From assembly GCA_947631895.1 (NCBI GenBank), contig CANRMU010000017.1, positions 1 to 12,571 on the forward strand: 12,571 nucleotides of DNA, in the 5' to 3' direction. A program made the position numbers and the translations under genes. Below, piece by piece: positions 5,518 to 12,571 of this stretch (positions are counted from its first letter, which is position 1; each line of letters begins with the position of its first letter). Source of the DNA: an uncultured Bacilli bacterium. GTDB taxonomy: Bacteria; Bacillota_I; Bacilli_A; RF39; UBA660. The notes under the pieces were generated by a model. That model was not told the DNA's origin. It saw nothing but the letters and a program-made list of their open reading frames with translations, and searched no databases.

Positions 5518-8500
5518 AAGTGGTCAAAATATTTTAGTAAGTGCTGGGGCTGGTTCAGGGAAAACTAGTGTTTTAACCGCAAGAGTTATTAACTTATTAA
5601 AAAAAGGTATTCATATAGATGAATTATTAATTTTAACATTTACCAATGCGGCCGCGAAAGAAATGAAAGAGAGAATTAGAAATTCTATTAGTAAAGAAGC
5701 AACTTTACAAGATGAATTACTTAAATTAGATGAATCTTTTATTTGCACCTTTGATTCTTTTGCGCTGTTTTTAGTTAAAAAATATCATTGTTTATTAAAT
5801 ATTCCAAGTAATCCTAAAATAACAGATAATACCTTAATTGATATTTTACAAAAAGAATGTATGCGAGAAGTATTTGACAATTACTATACAAAAGAAAATG
5901 TTAACTTTTTAAAATTAATTGACGTTTTTTGTGTCAAGGATGATGACAACTTATTAAATGAATTTTTAAAAATTGTTAAAAAACTTGACCTTAAACTTGA
6001 TATTGAAGAATATCTAGATAACTATCTAATTAATTATTATACAGATGAATTTTTTGAAAAATTATTTGTTGATTACGAACAAATTGTATTAAATAAAATA
6101 GAAGAAATTAATAGTATTGTAGAAGAAATATCTTTTATTGATAAAAATTATTTTGCTAAATTAGATGATGTTATTAAAAATTTACTTTTTGCTAAAACTT
6201 ATGAAGAAGCTTATCTTTTAAGTGGCATTACTTTACCAAGATTAACTAAAGATGCTTCCCTAGAATTAAAAGATGTAAAAGAAAATTTAAGTAATACTTT
6301 AAGTGATTTAAAAGAATTACTTAGATTTGGAACTAAAGAAGATTTAAAAAAAGATTATTTTAATACTAAAAATAATACTACAGTATTAATAAATATTTTA
6401 AAAGATTATTTTAAACTTTACGAAGAAAAAAAAGAATTACTTGGCTATTATGATTTTACGAAGATTTTTAAAATTGCTTATTATTTAGTAAAGAATAATG
6501 CTAATATTTTAAATGAAGTCAAAATGCAATTTAAAGAAATTATGGTAGATGAATATCAAGATACTAATGATTTAGAAGAAGCATTTATTAATTTAATTAG
6601 TCATGATAATGTTTATATGGTTGGGGATATTAAACAAAGTATTTATCGTTTTCGTAATGCTAATCCTAATTTATTTAAAGAAAAATATAATTTATATAAA
6701 GAAGAAAAGAATGGTTATAAAATTGATTTAATTGATAATTTTCGTTCTCGAAAAGAAGTCTTAACTAATATTAATTTACTATTTAATCCCTTAATGAGTG
6801 ATAATCTTGGGGGCGCAAATTATTATTTAGAACATCAAATGGTTTTTGGAAATATGATGTATGAAGAGTGTAAAGATAATCTTAATTATGATATGGAAAT
6901 TGTTAAATATACACCTTCTAAAGAATATTTAAAAGAAGAAATAGAAGCTTTTTATATTGCAAAGGATATTAAAAAGAAAGTTTTAAATAAAGAGAAAATT
7001 GTAAGTAATAAAACTTTAAGAGAAGTTAAATATGAAGATTTTTGTATCTTAATGGATAGAGGTACTAATTTTCTTCTTTATCAAAAAATTTTTAATTATT
7101 TAGGAGTTCCAATTCATGCTTATTATGATGAACAAATTAAAAGTAATATTCACTTTCAAACTTTAAAAAATGCCTTTTTATTAATTAATAAAATGGTTTT
7201 AAAAGAAAAAGATGATGATTATAAAATGGCTTTTGTTACATTAGCAAGAGGATTTTTGTTTAACTTAAGTGATGAAGAAATTTATAATATAGTAACAAAT
7301 AATTTATATGATGAATCTATTGTAATAAAAACTCTTAAACCAATTATGGTAGGTATTAACTCTAAACCATTAAATGTAATTTTAGATGAAATTATTGAAG
7401 TAACTAATTATTATGAAAAAATAATTACGATTGGTAATATAAATGATAGTATGATTTTAATTGATTACTTTAAAAATTTTGTATTTGAATGTACTAGATT
7501 TGGTTATACTTATGAAGATTTTGTTAATTATTTAAATAATTTAGTTGATTATAAATTAGAATTAAAATATCGGGCTGAAAAGAAAAGTGATGATTGTGTT
7601 AAATTAATGAATATTCATACTTCTAAAGGGTTAGAATTTCCAATTTGTTATTATTCAGGATTATATAAAAGATTTAATTTAGATGATATTAAAGAACAAT
7701 TTTTATATTCTAAAAAATATGGTTTAGTATGTGCTTTTGATAATGAAGGTATATTTTCAACATTTGTTAAAGAATTAGTTAAAAATGATTTTTATATGGA
7801 AGAAATATCTGAAAAGATTAGATTATTTTATGTTGCCCTTACTAGAAGTAAAGAAAAAATGATTTTTGTTTTACCAAATGATGATAAAAATATTTTAAAT
7901 AGTAAAATAACTGATAGTCAAAAATTAAAGGCTCGTTCTTTTGCGGATTTTTTAAATCTTTTAAAAAAATATTATCAGCCATATATTAAAGAAATGCCTG
8001 ATATTAAAATTTCTAAAGATTATTTAACACCTAAGAGTAAAGAATTAAAGAGTGTAGAAACAAATAAATTAAATGTTTTAGAATTAGTAAAAGATAATAC
8101 TTTAGAAGAACAAAAAACATTTTCTAAAAAAACTAATGAATTGCATACTTTAAAAGAAATTGAAAATATGAAACTAGGAACAAAAATTCATGAAACCCTA
8201 CAATATTTAGATTTTAAAAATCCTCGTTTAGATTTAATAACCGATGAATTTATTAAATCTAAAATAAAAGCTTTTTTAAATAGTGATATTATCAAAAATA
8301 GTTTAGATGCTGAAATTTATCATGAATATGAATTTATAAGTGAAGATGGTGAAGAATTATTACATGGTATTATTGATTTGTTAATTGTTAAAGATGATGA
8401 AATTTTAATTATTGATTATAAACTTCAAAATGTGTCTAGTAAAGAATATTTAAATCAATTAAAAGGATATAAAAATTATGTAATAAAAACTTTTAAAAAG

Positions 8501-8560
8501 TCTGTTAAAACATATTTATATTCGATAACTAATGAAACTTTCAAATTACTTGACATTTGA
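5480..8560 (+). CDS. addA: AddA-type helicase-nuclease subunit A
   Basis: This 1026-aa motor and nuclease subunit of AddAB has the full set of UvrD-like superfamily 1A helicase motifs. These are the Q-like QLQAIN start, Walker A GAGSGKT (23-29), Ia LTFTNAAAKEM, II VDEYQD (356-361), III GDIKQSIYRFR (from 382), IV DNFRSRKEV, V IHTSKGLEF (712-720) and VI FYVALTRSKEK (783-793). The C-terminal RecB-like nuclease shows GTKIHETL (His904), GIIDLL (Asp966) and IIDYKLQ (Asp979, Lys981). It therefore looks able to unwind from 3' to 5' and cut the 3'-ended strand. It is shorter than the about 1230 aa usual for AddA, with insertions between motifs trimmed. The gene overlaps addB by 38 nt, a sign of coupled translation. 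It stops at TGA, and its last codons contain the -35 of the next promoter. Confidence 0.93.
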   Translation: MNYSKMQLQAINKSGQNILVSAGAGSGKTSVLTARVINLLKKGIHIDELLILTFTNAAAKEMKERIRNSISKEATLQDELLKLDESFICTFDSFALFLVKKYHCLLNIPSNPKITDNTLIDILQKECMREVFDNYYTKENVNFLKLIDVFCVKDDDNLLNEFLKIVKKLDLKLDIEEYLDNYLINYYTDEFFEKLFVDYEQIVLNKIEEINSIVEEISFIDKNYFAKLDDVIKNLLFAKTYEEAYLLSGITLPRLTKDASLELKDVKENLSNTLSDLKELLRFGTKEDLKKDYFNTKNNTTVLINILKDYFKLYEEKKELLGYYDFTKIFKIAYYLVKNNANILNEVKMQFKEIMVDEYQDTNDLEEAFINLISHDNVYMVGDIKQSIYRFRNANPNLFKEKYNLYKEEKNGYKIDLIDNFRSRKEVLTNINLLFNPLMSDNLGGANYYLEHQMVFGNMMYEECKDNLNYDMEIVKYTPSKEYLKEEIEAFYIAKDIKKKVLNKEKIVSNKTLREVKYEDFCILMDRGTNFLLYQKIFNYLGVPIHAYYDEQIKSNIHFQTLKNAFLLINKMVLKEKDDDYKMAFVTLARGFLFNLSDEEIYNIVTNNLYDESIVIKTLKPIMVGINSKPLNVILDEIIEVTNYYEKIITIGNINDSMILIDYFKNFVFECTRFGYTYEDFVNYLNNLVDYKLELKYRAEKKSDDCVKLMNIHTSKGLEFPICYYSGLYKRFNLDDIKEQFLYSKKYGLVCAFDNEGIFSTFVKELVKNDFYMEEISEKIRLFYVALTRSKEKMIFVLPNDDKNILNSKITDSQKLKARSFADFLNLLKKYYQPYIKEMPDIKISKDYLTPKSKELKSVETNKLNVLELVKDNTLEEQKTFSKKTNELHTLKEIENMKLGTKIHETLQYLDFKNPRLDLITDEFIKSKIKAFLNSDIIKNSLDAEIYHEYEFISEDGEELLHGIIDLLIVKDDEILIIDYKLQNVSSKEYLNQLKGYKNYVIKTFKKSVKTYLYSITNETFKLLDI

Positions 8561-8577
8561 TTTTATTTTAATATAAT
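8550..8577 (+). promoter_or_regulatory. Consensus sigma-A promoter overlapping the end of addA
   Basis: TTGACA (8550-8555, within the last addA codons and ahead of its stop), 16-bp spacer, TATAAT (8572-8577). Both hexamers are exact. Transcription would start near 8584, giving a leader of about 18 nt with the GAAAGAAG ribosome site. No terminator is seen after addA, so the next two genes could be read from both this promoter and upstream. Confidence 0.8.
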
Positions 8578-8601
8578 AGAATTCTGAAAGAAGTGTTTTA
8601 G

Positions 8602-9261
8602 ATGACTTTAGAAGAAATGAAAAAAACAATTAAAGAAAAAGAAGATTTGCTAAAAGTGTCTGGTGCTATTAAAATTGGAATTATTTTATCTACTTATTTA
8701 ATTTTTAGAAGTAGACACATGACACCATTTACAGAAGATATGCTTAAATATTATGTTCCAGCTATTGAAACTGTTAATGAAGAAGATGAACGAACTAAAA
8801 CGGTTATTGAACCTGAAAAAAAGACTTTAGAAGGCTACAAAGATGTTAAACTTTTAGTCGAATATAATACAGCTTTTTTAAAAGCTAATAATGGTTTATA
8901 TCGTAAAATGCATTATGTTTATTCTTACAAAAATATAAAAGAAGAAGACATTAAAGATATTGTAAGTAATCCCAAACTTTTAGAAGAATACTTAACAAAA
9001 GAATCAGAATTTCCAGAATATAGTGAATCAATAGATGAAAAAAATAATTATCCAACATATTATATTCAAATTTTAAATAAAGAAAAATCTATTTATCAAA
9101 ATGAATTAGAAAGTAGAAAAGATGCTATATTAGATACCATAACTTATATTCTTTTAAATGGAACATTTTTAAGTTTGATAATGATTGCAGATGAAAAAGA
9201 AAAAAATGATTTAAATGAGTTAAAAAGAGAATATCAAGTTTTAACTAGAAAGAAAAAATAG
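8602..9261 (+). CDS. Uncharacterised 219-aa protein with two hydrophobic segments
   Basis: I do not recognise this protein. It begins with a short charged helix (MTLEEMKKTIKEKEDLLK), then a hydrophobic stretch at about 21-35 (AIKIGIILSTYLIF). A charged middle of about 140 residues rich in Glu, Lys and Tyr follows, then a second, more convincing hydrophobic segment at about 176-196 (TITYILLNGTFLSLIMI), and a Lys-rich tail. The simplest model is a membrane protein with both ends inside and the middle outside, but the first segment is short and contains a Lys, so a peripheral or soluble fold is possible. There is no cleavable signal peptide and no cysteine, so no metal site or disulfide. The ATG has GAAAGAAG 8 nt upstream. 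It follows a consensus promoter and lies 15 nt before the SNF2 helicase gene, so the two are almost certainly co-transcribed. Confidence 0.75.
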   Translation: MTLEEMKKTIKEKEDLLKVSGAIKIGIILSTYLIFRSRHMTPFTEDMLKYYVPAIETVNEEDERTKTVIEPEKKTLEGYKDVKLLVEYNTAFLKANNGLYRKMHYVYSYKNIKEEDIKDIVSNPKLLEEYLTKESEFPEYSESIDEKNNYPTYYIQILNKEKSIYQNELESRKDAILDTITYILLNGTFLSLIMIADEKEKNDLNELKREYQVLTRKKK

Positions 9262-9276
9262 AAAGGAGAAAATATT

Positions 9277-12200
9277 TTGAATAATGTTGAAAATATAATT
9301 TTACAAATTGTTGATAAAAGTGATTATGAGTCAGGTTTAGAATTTGATGAAGATAATATTTATTTAGATAATTCCTACTCTGATAAATCAGGTAAGCACT
9401 TTGAATTTTCAATTTTTAATTATTATCGGTCTTATGAAGTTCAGATTCTAAAAAATAAAGAACACATTCAAGTTTTTTGTGATTGTGCAAAATTTTATCA
9501 TTATCATACTTGTGAACATCTTGCAGCTTGTTTGATTTGTTATAGTAATGAAATATTTGAAACAGGACCTAATAATTTTAAATTAGAAGAAAAAAGTAAA
9601 TTATTTTTAAATAAATTAAAGAATAATTATAATCATAAATCTTTAGGAATAAAAAAACAATTACGATTAATTTCGGCATTGAATTTTAATTTTTATGAAA
9701 ATCCTTATCGTGGTAATAGGGCAGAAGTAAGTTTAAAAGTTAAAATTGGTGATGATAAATTATATGTTTTAAATAAAAAGTTTTGGGATTTTATAGATGC
9801 TTATTATAATGAAAGAGTATATAGTTTTGGAGCTTCTTTTACTTATGATCCAGATAAATATTATTTTTCTAAAAAAGATGAAGATTTCTTACGTTACTTA
9901 GAAACAACATTTAATTATACTAATCTAAGAGATTTTAAAATGGATGATAATATTTTAAAACAATATTTAGAAAAAGAAGAAGAAGTTGATGTTGATAACT
10001 TAAATAAAAAAATTAAAGTTAAAAAGGGATTTTTCTTTGATGCCGTTCTTACTAAAGAAGAAAATTATTATCGTTTAAATTTACAATGTAATTATAGTGA
10101 TGTTTATGAATTAACATCAGATTTTGAATATATTTGGTATCAAAATAATATTTATCGTTTAAATTATAAAGAACGAAAATTATATAGAGAATTAAGATAT
10201 AATGATTTAAATGAATTATTATTTGATGAACAACAATTCTTAGATTTTAAAAATTATTTATTACCATTTTTAAAAAAACAAATTACTATTGATTCATCTG
10301 TACCTAATTTAGTTGTATCTAAAGAGCCTAAAGTAAGTTATTATTTTGATTTTGAAAGTGATTATATATCTGCTAAAATTGTTTTTGATTATGATGGTTA
10401 TGAAGTTTTATATAATAAAGTAAAAGAAGAAGATGTTATATTAAGAGATGAAGAATTTGAAAATAAATGTTTTGAAGAAATATTAAGATATGGTTTTCAA
10501 ATTAAAAAAGATAAAATTAAATTAGAAGATATAGATGATATAGCTGAATTTTTAGAAGTAGGGTTAGAAGAACTTGGTAGTAAATATCCAGTTTATACTT
10601 CTGAAAAATTAAAAGAAACAAATATTATTAAAAAACCAAAAGTATCTTCTACTTTCCATTTAGGTATGGATCAAATTTTAAATTATCATTTAGATTTAGA
10701 AGGAGTAGAAGAAAGCGAATTACGAAATATTTTTGCTTCTTTAAAACAAAAGAAAAAATACTATCGCTTAAAAAGTGGCGACATTATTGATATTAATAGT
10801 GATGAAATTAAAGAACTAGAACAATTACAAAATAATTTACAATTAGATTATGAAATGGATGGGAAAATTCCTAAATTTAGAGCACTTTATTTAGATAGTT
10901 TAAAAGATAAATCAAATATTATTGAAACAGATGATACTTTTGATAACTTTATTAATAATTTTAAAGAATATAAAAATAGTAAAGTAAAATTTACTAAAGA
11001 AGAAAAAGAAAAGTTAAGAGATTATCAAATTGATGGCGTAAAATGGTTATATACAATTTTTAAATGTGGTTTTGGTGGTATTTTGGCTGATGAAATGGGT
11101 TTAGGAAAATCTTTTCAGACTATTGTGTTCTTAAGAAAAATCCTAGAAAAAGATGATAAAGTTTTAATTGTTGTCCCAACTTCATTAGTATATAACTGGG
11201 AAGAAGAATTTAATAAATTTGGACCAGAAATGAAATATCAAGTTTTTGCAGGTCTTAAACATCAAAGATTAGAAGAACTCAAAAAATATAAGGGTAATAT
11301 TTATATTACTAGTTATGGATTATTAAAAGAAGATTATGATTTTTATAAAGATTTGAATTTTAAAGTTATGATAATTGATGAAGCTCAAGCAATTAAAAAT
11401 CCAATGACTGATATTTCTAAAACTGTAAAAAGAATAAATGCTACAGCTAAATTTGCTTTAACTGGAACGCCAATTGAAAATTCAGTTATTGAATTATGGA
11501 ATATTTTTGATTTTATCATGCCTGGTTTTTTAGGTAATATTACTAATTTTAGTCAAAAGTATAAAATGAAAGAAGAATTTGATGATGAAGTAAATGAGTT
11601 ATTAAGTAACTTAAAAAAGCAAATTAAACCATTTTTACTTAGAAGAAAAAAGAGTGATGTTGCGAAAGAATTACCAGATAAAATTGAAAATACCATTATT
11701 GTTGATTTAGAAGATGAACAAAAGAAAATTTATGCGGCTGCTGTTGAAGAAGCTAATTTATTAATGAATAAGGCTATTGAAAATGGTGGATTTATTAAAA
11801 ATAAAATGATTATTTTAAGTTTACTTACTAAATTAAGACAAATCTGTATAACCCCAGCAATTTTATTTGAAGATTATCAAAAAAATTCGAGTAAAATTGA
11901 AGAATTAATTAAAGTTGTTAAAGAATGTATTTTAAATGGTCATAAAATATTATTATTTACTAGTTTTAAAACCGCTTTAGAAATTGTTAAGAAAGAATTT
12001 GATAAAAATGGTATAACCAGTTATACAATTGCGGGAAATGTTAAAAGTAAAACGAGAATGGAATTAGTTAATGCCTTTAATAATGATGATACCAATGTCT
12101 TCTTAATTATGTTAAAAAGTGGAGGAACTGGACTTAATTTAACGAGTGCCGATGTAGTTATTCATTTAGATTTATGGTGGAATCCACAAGCTGAAAATCA

Positions 12201-12417
12201 AGCAACAGATCGTACGCATCGTATTGGTCAAACTAAAGTAGTTGATGTTATTAAAATAGTATGTAAAGATACTGTTGAAGAAAGAATATTAGAACTACAA
12301 GAAAGAAAAAAACAATTAAGTGATAAATTAATTGAAAATGGAACAGATGAAGCGGCATTTATAAAAAGTTTAACAGAAAAAGATATAAGAAACTTATTAA
12401 CATATGAAAATGAATAA
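9277..12417 (+). CDS. SNF2-family helicase with N-terminal SWIM zinc finger
   Basis: This 1046-aa Swi2/Snf2 ATPase is of the bacterial RapA/HepA-like class with a SWIM finger. The N-terminal SWIM motif is Cys68-x-Cys70-x8-Cys79-x-His81. A long middle region (about 100-570) corresponds to the bacterial SNF2-associated domain. The ATPase core follows: LRDYQIDGVKWL, Walker A DEMGLGKS (about 605-612), VPTSLVYNWEEE, DEAQAIKNP (about 699), ALTGTPIENS, FLLRRKKSDV, then the second RecA lobe with LLFTSFKTA, GGTGLNLTSAD, LDLWWNPQAE and motif VI QATDRTHRIGQ (about 975-985). It should translocate on duplex DNA and displace bound proteins; its client is not evident. The start is TTG at 9277, supported by AAAGGAG (9262-9268) 8 nt upstream; no suitable ATG is near. 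Length is normal for the family. It is co-transcribed with the 219-aa protein before it. Confidence 0.92.
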   Translation: MNNVENIILQIVDKSDYESGLEFDEDNIYLDNSYSDKSGKHFEFSIFNYYRSYEVQILKNKEHIQVFCDCAKFYHYHTCEHLAACLICYSNEIFETGPNNFKLEEKSKLFLNKLKNNYNHKSLGIKKQLRLISALNFNFYENPYRGNRAEVSLKVKIGDDKLYVLNKKFWDFIDAYYNERVYSFGASFTYDPDKYYFSKKDEDFLRYLETTFNYTNLRDFKMDDNILKQYLEKEEEVDVDNLNKKIKVKKGFFFDAVLTKEENYYRLNLQCNYSDVYELTSDFEYIWYQNNIYRLNYKERKLYRELRYNDLNELLFDEQQFLDFKNYLLPFLKKQITIDSSVPNLVVSKEPKVSYYFDFESDYISAKIVFDYDGYEVLYNKVKEEDVILRDEEFENKCFEEILRYGFQIKKDKIKLEDIDDIAEFLEVGLEELGSKYPVYTSEKLKETNIIKKPKVSSTFHLGMDQILNYHLDLEGVEESELRNIFASLKQKKKYYRLKSGDIIDINSDEIKELEQLQNNLQLDYEMDGKIPKFRALYLDSLKDKSNIIETDDTFDNFINNFKEYKNSKVKFTKEEKEKLRDYQIDGVKWLYTIFKCGFGGILADEMGLGKSFQTIVFLRKILEKDDKVLIVVPTSLVYNWEEEFNKFGPEMKYQVFAGLKHQRLEELKKYKGNIYITSYGLLKEDYDFYKDLNFKVMIIDEAQAIKNPMTDISKTVKRINATAKFALTGTPIENSVIELWNIFDFIMPGFLGNITNFSQKYKMKEEFDDEVNELLSNLKKQIKPFLLRRKKSDVAKELPDKIENTIIVDLEDEQKKIYAAAVEEANLLMNKAIENGGFIKNKMIILSLLTKLRQICITPAILFEDYQKNSSKIEELIKVVKECILNGHKILLFTSFKTALEIVKKEFDKNGITSYTIAGNVKSKTRMELVNAFNNDDTNVFLIMLKSGGTGLNLTSADVVIHLDLWWNPQAENQATDRTHRIGQTKVVDVIKIVCKDTVEERILELQERKKQLSDKLIENGTDEAAFIKSLTEKDIRNLLTYENE

Positions 12418-12424
12418 ATAGATA

Positions 12425-12471
12425 CTTTTTTAAATTATGCTATTTTTTATAGTAAAAATAATTTAAAAAAG
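12425..12471. repeat. Long AT-rich inverted repeat after the SNF2 gene
   Basis: CTTTTTTAAATTAT (12425-12438) and ATAATTTAAAAAAG (12458-12471) are exact 14-bp inverted copies, with a small CTAT/ATAG stem (12440-12443 with 12449-12452) nested inside. It starts 7 bp after the stop. There is no T tail, so it may protect the mRNA 3' end or act with the terminator just downstream. Confidence 0.7.
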
Positions 12472-12478
12472 ACGTAAT

Positions 12479-12509
12479 AAAAATGTGTGCAAACTGCACA
12501 TATTTTTTT
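12479..12509 (+). terminator. Rho-independent terminator of the SNF2 operon
   Basis: ATGTGTGC (12483-12490) pairs with GCACATAT (12496-12503) around AAACT, with one G-U pair, followed by seven T (12503-12509). An A run precedes the stem, so on the minus strand the hairpin is also followed by a T run and may stop transcription in both directions. Confidence 0.85.
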
Positions 12510-12571
12510 GCTTCATTTTAACCTAAAAAAAAGGAAATCGATACCCTTATAGGTAATATATTAGTAGAAAG

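Noticed and set aside
8558..8601. Reading TGA as Trp (Mycoplasma code) so that addA runs on
   Set aside because: Read-through would extend only a few AT-rich codons across a consensus promoter and ribosome site; Trp is TGG throughout, so the standard code fits.
12512..12571. Minus-strand open frame entering from the right edge and ending at 12512
   Set aside because: Only about 20 codons are visible and the translation matches nothing I know; a convergent gene is possible because the terminator could work both ways, but it cannot be supported.
1..12571. CRISPR arrays, tRNA or rRNA genes
   Set aside because: No regularly spaced repeats and no cloverleaf or rRNA-like stretch were found on either strand.

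Overview
This window is an AT-rich (about one quarter G+C by eye) bacterial segment with Gram-positive style Shine-Dalgarno sites, near-consensus sigma-A promoters and an AddAB-type recombination nuclease. That points to a low-GC Firmicute of the class Bacilli, perhaps one of the AT-rich gut lineages near Erysipelotrichales or the former Tenericutes. addA ends on TGA and Trp is encoded by TGG, so the standard bacterial code applies rather than the Mycoplasma code. Species cannot be told from the sequence.

Left edge (1 to about 510): the upstream end of an IS110-family insertion sequence on the minus strand. It holds the N-terminal 81 codons of the DEDD recombinase and its long non-coding left end. 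That left end folds on paper into a 5' stem-loop followed by two large internal-loop hairpins, the architecture of an IS110 bridge RNA. The 5' strand of the first loop is identical over 9 nt to the DNA just outside the element, so the element end, the core dinucleotide and a 14-15 nt target can be predicted. The insertion appears to sit exactly at the extended -10 of the promoter of the next gene.

Metabolic and tRNA genes (538-2082): a short PduL-type phosphotransacylase and a DusB-type tRNA-dihydrouridine synthase, 3 nt apart, ending in a terminator. A poor intergenic stretch (2083-2570) follows. It holds a decayed ORF that resembles the N-terminus of Rpn/PD-(D/E)XK transposase-like proteins, a second terminator, and a strong promoter.

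DNA repair block (2571-8560): a complete DEDDh 3'-5' exonuclease, then compact addB and addA. addA overlaps the end of addB and has a perfect Shine-Dalgarno inside addB. Both subunits keep their nuclease residues, AddA keeps all helicase motifs, and AddB keeps the four iron-sulfur cysteines but lacks a recognisable Walker A.

Right block (8550-12510): a consensus promoter whose -35 lies in the last codons of addA drives an unrecognised 219-aa protein with two hydrophobic segments and a 1046-aa SWIM/SNF2 helicase that starts with TTG. The block ends in a long AT hairpin and a rho-independent terminator. The most notable content is the IS110 left end with its candidate bridge RNA and readable target guide.
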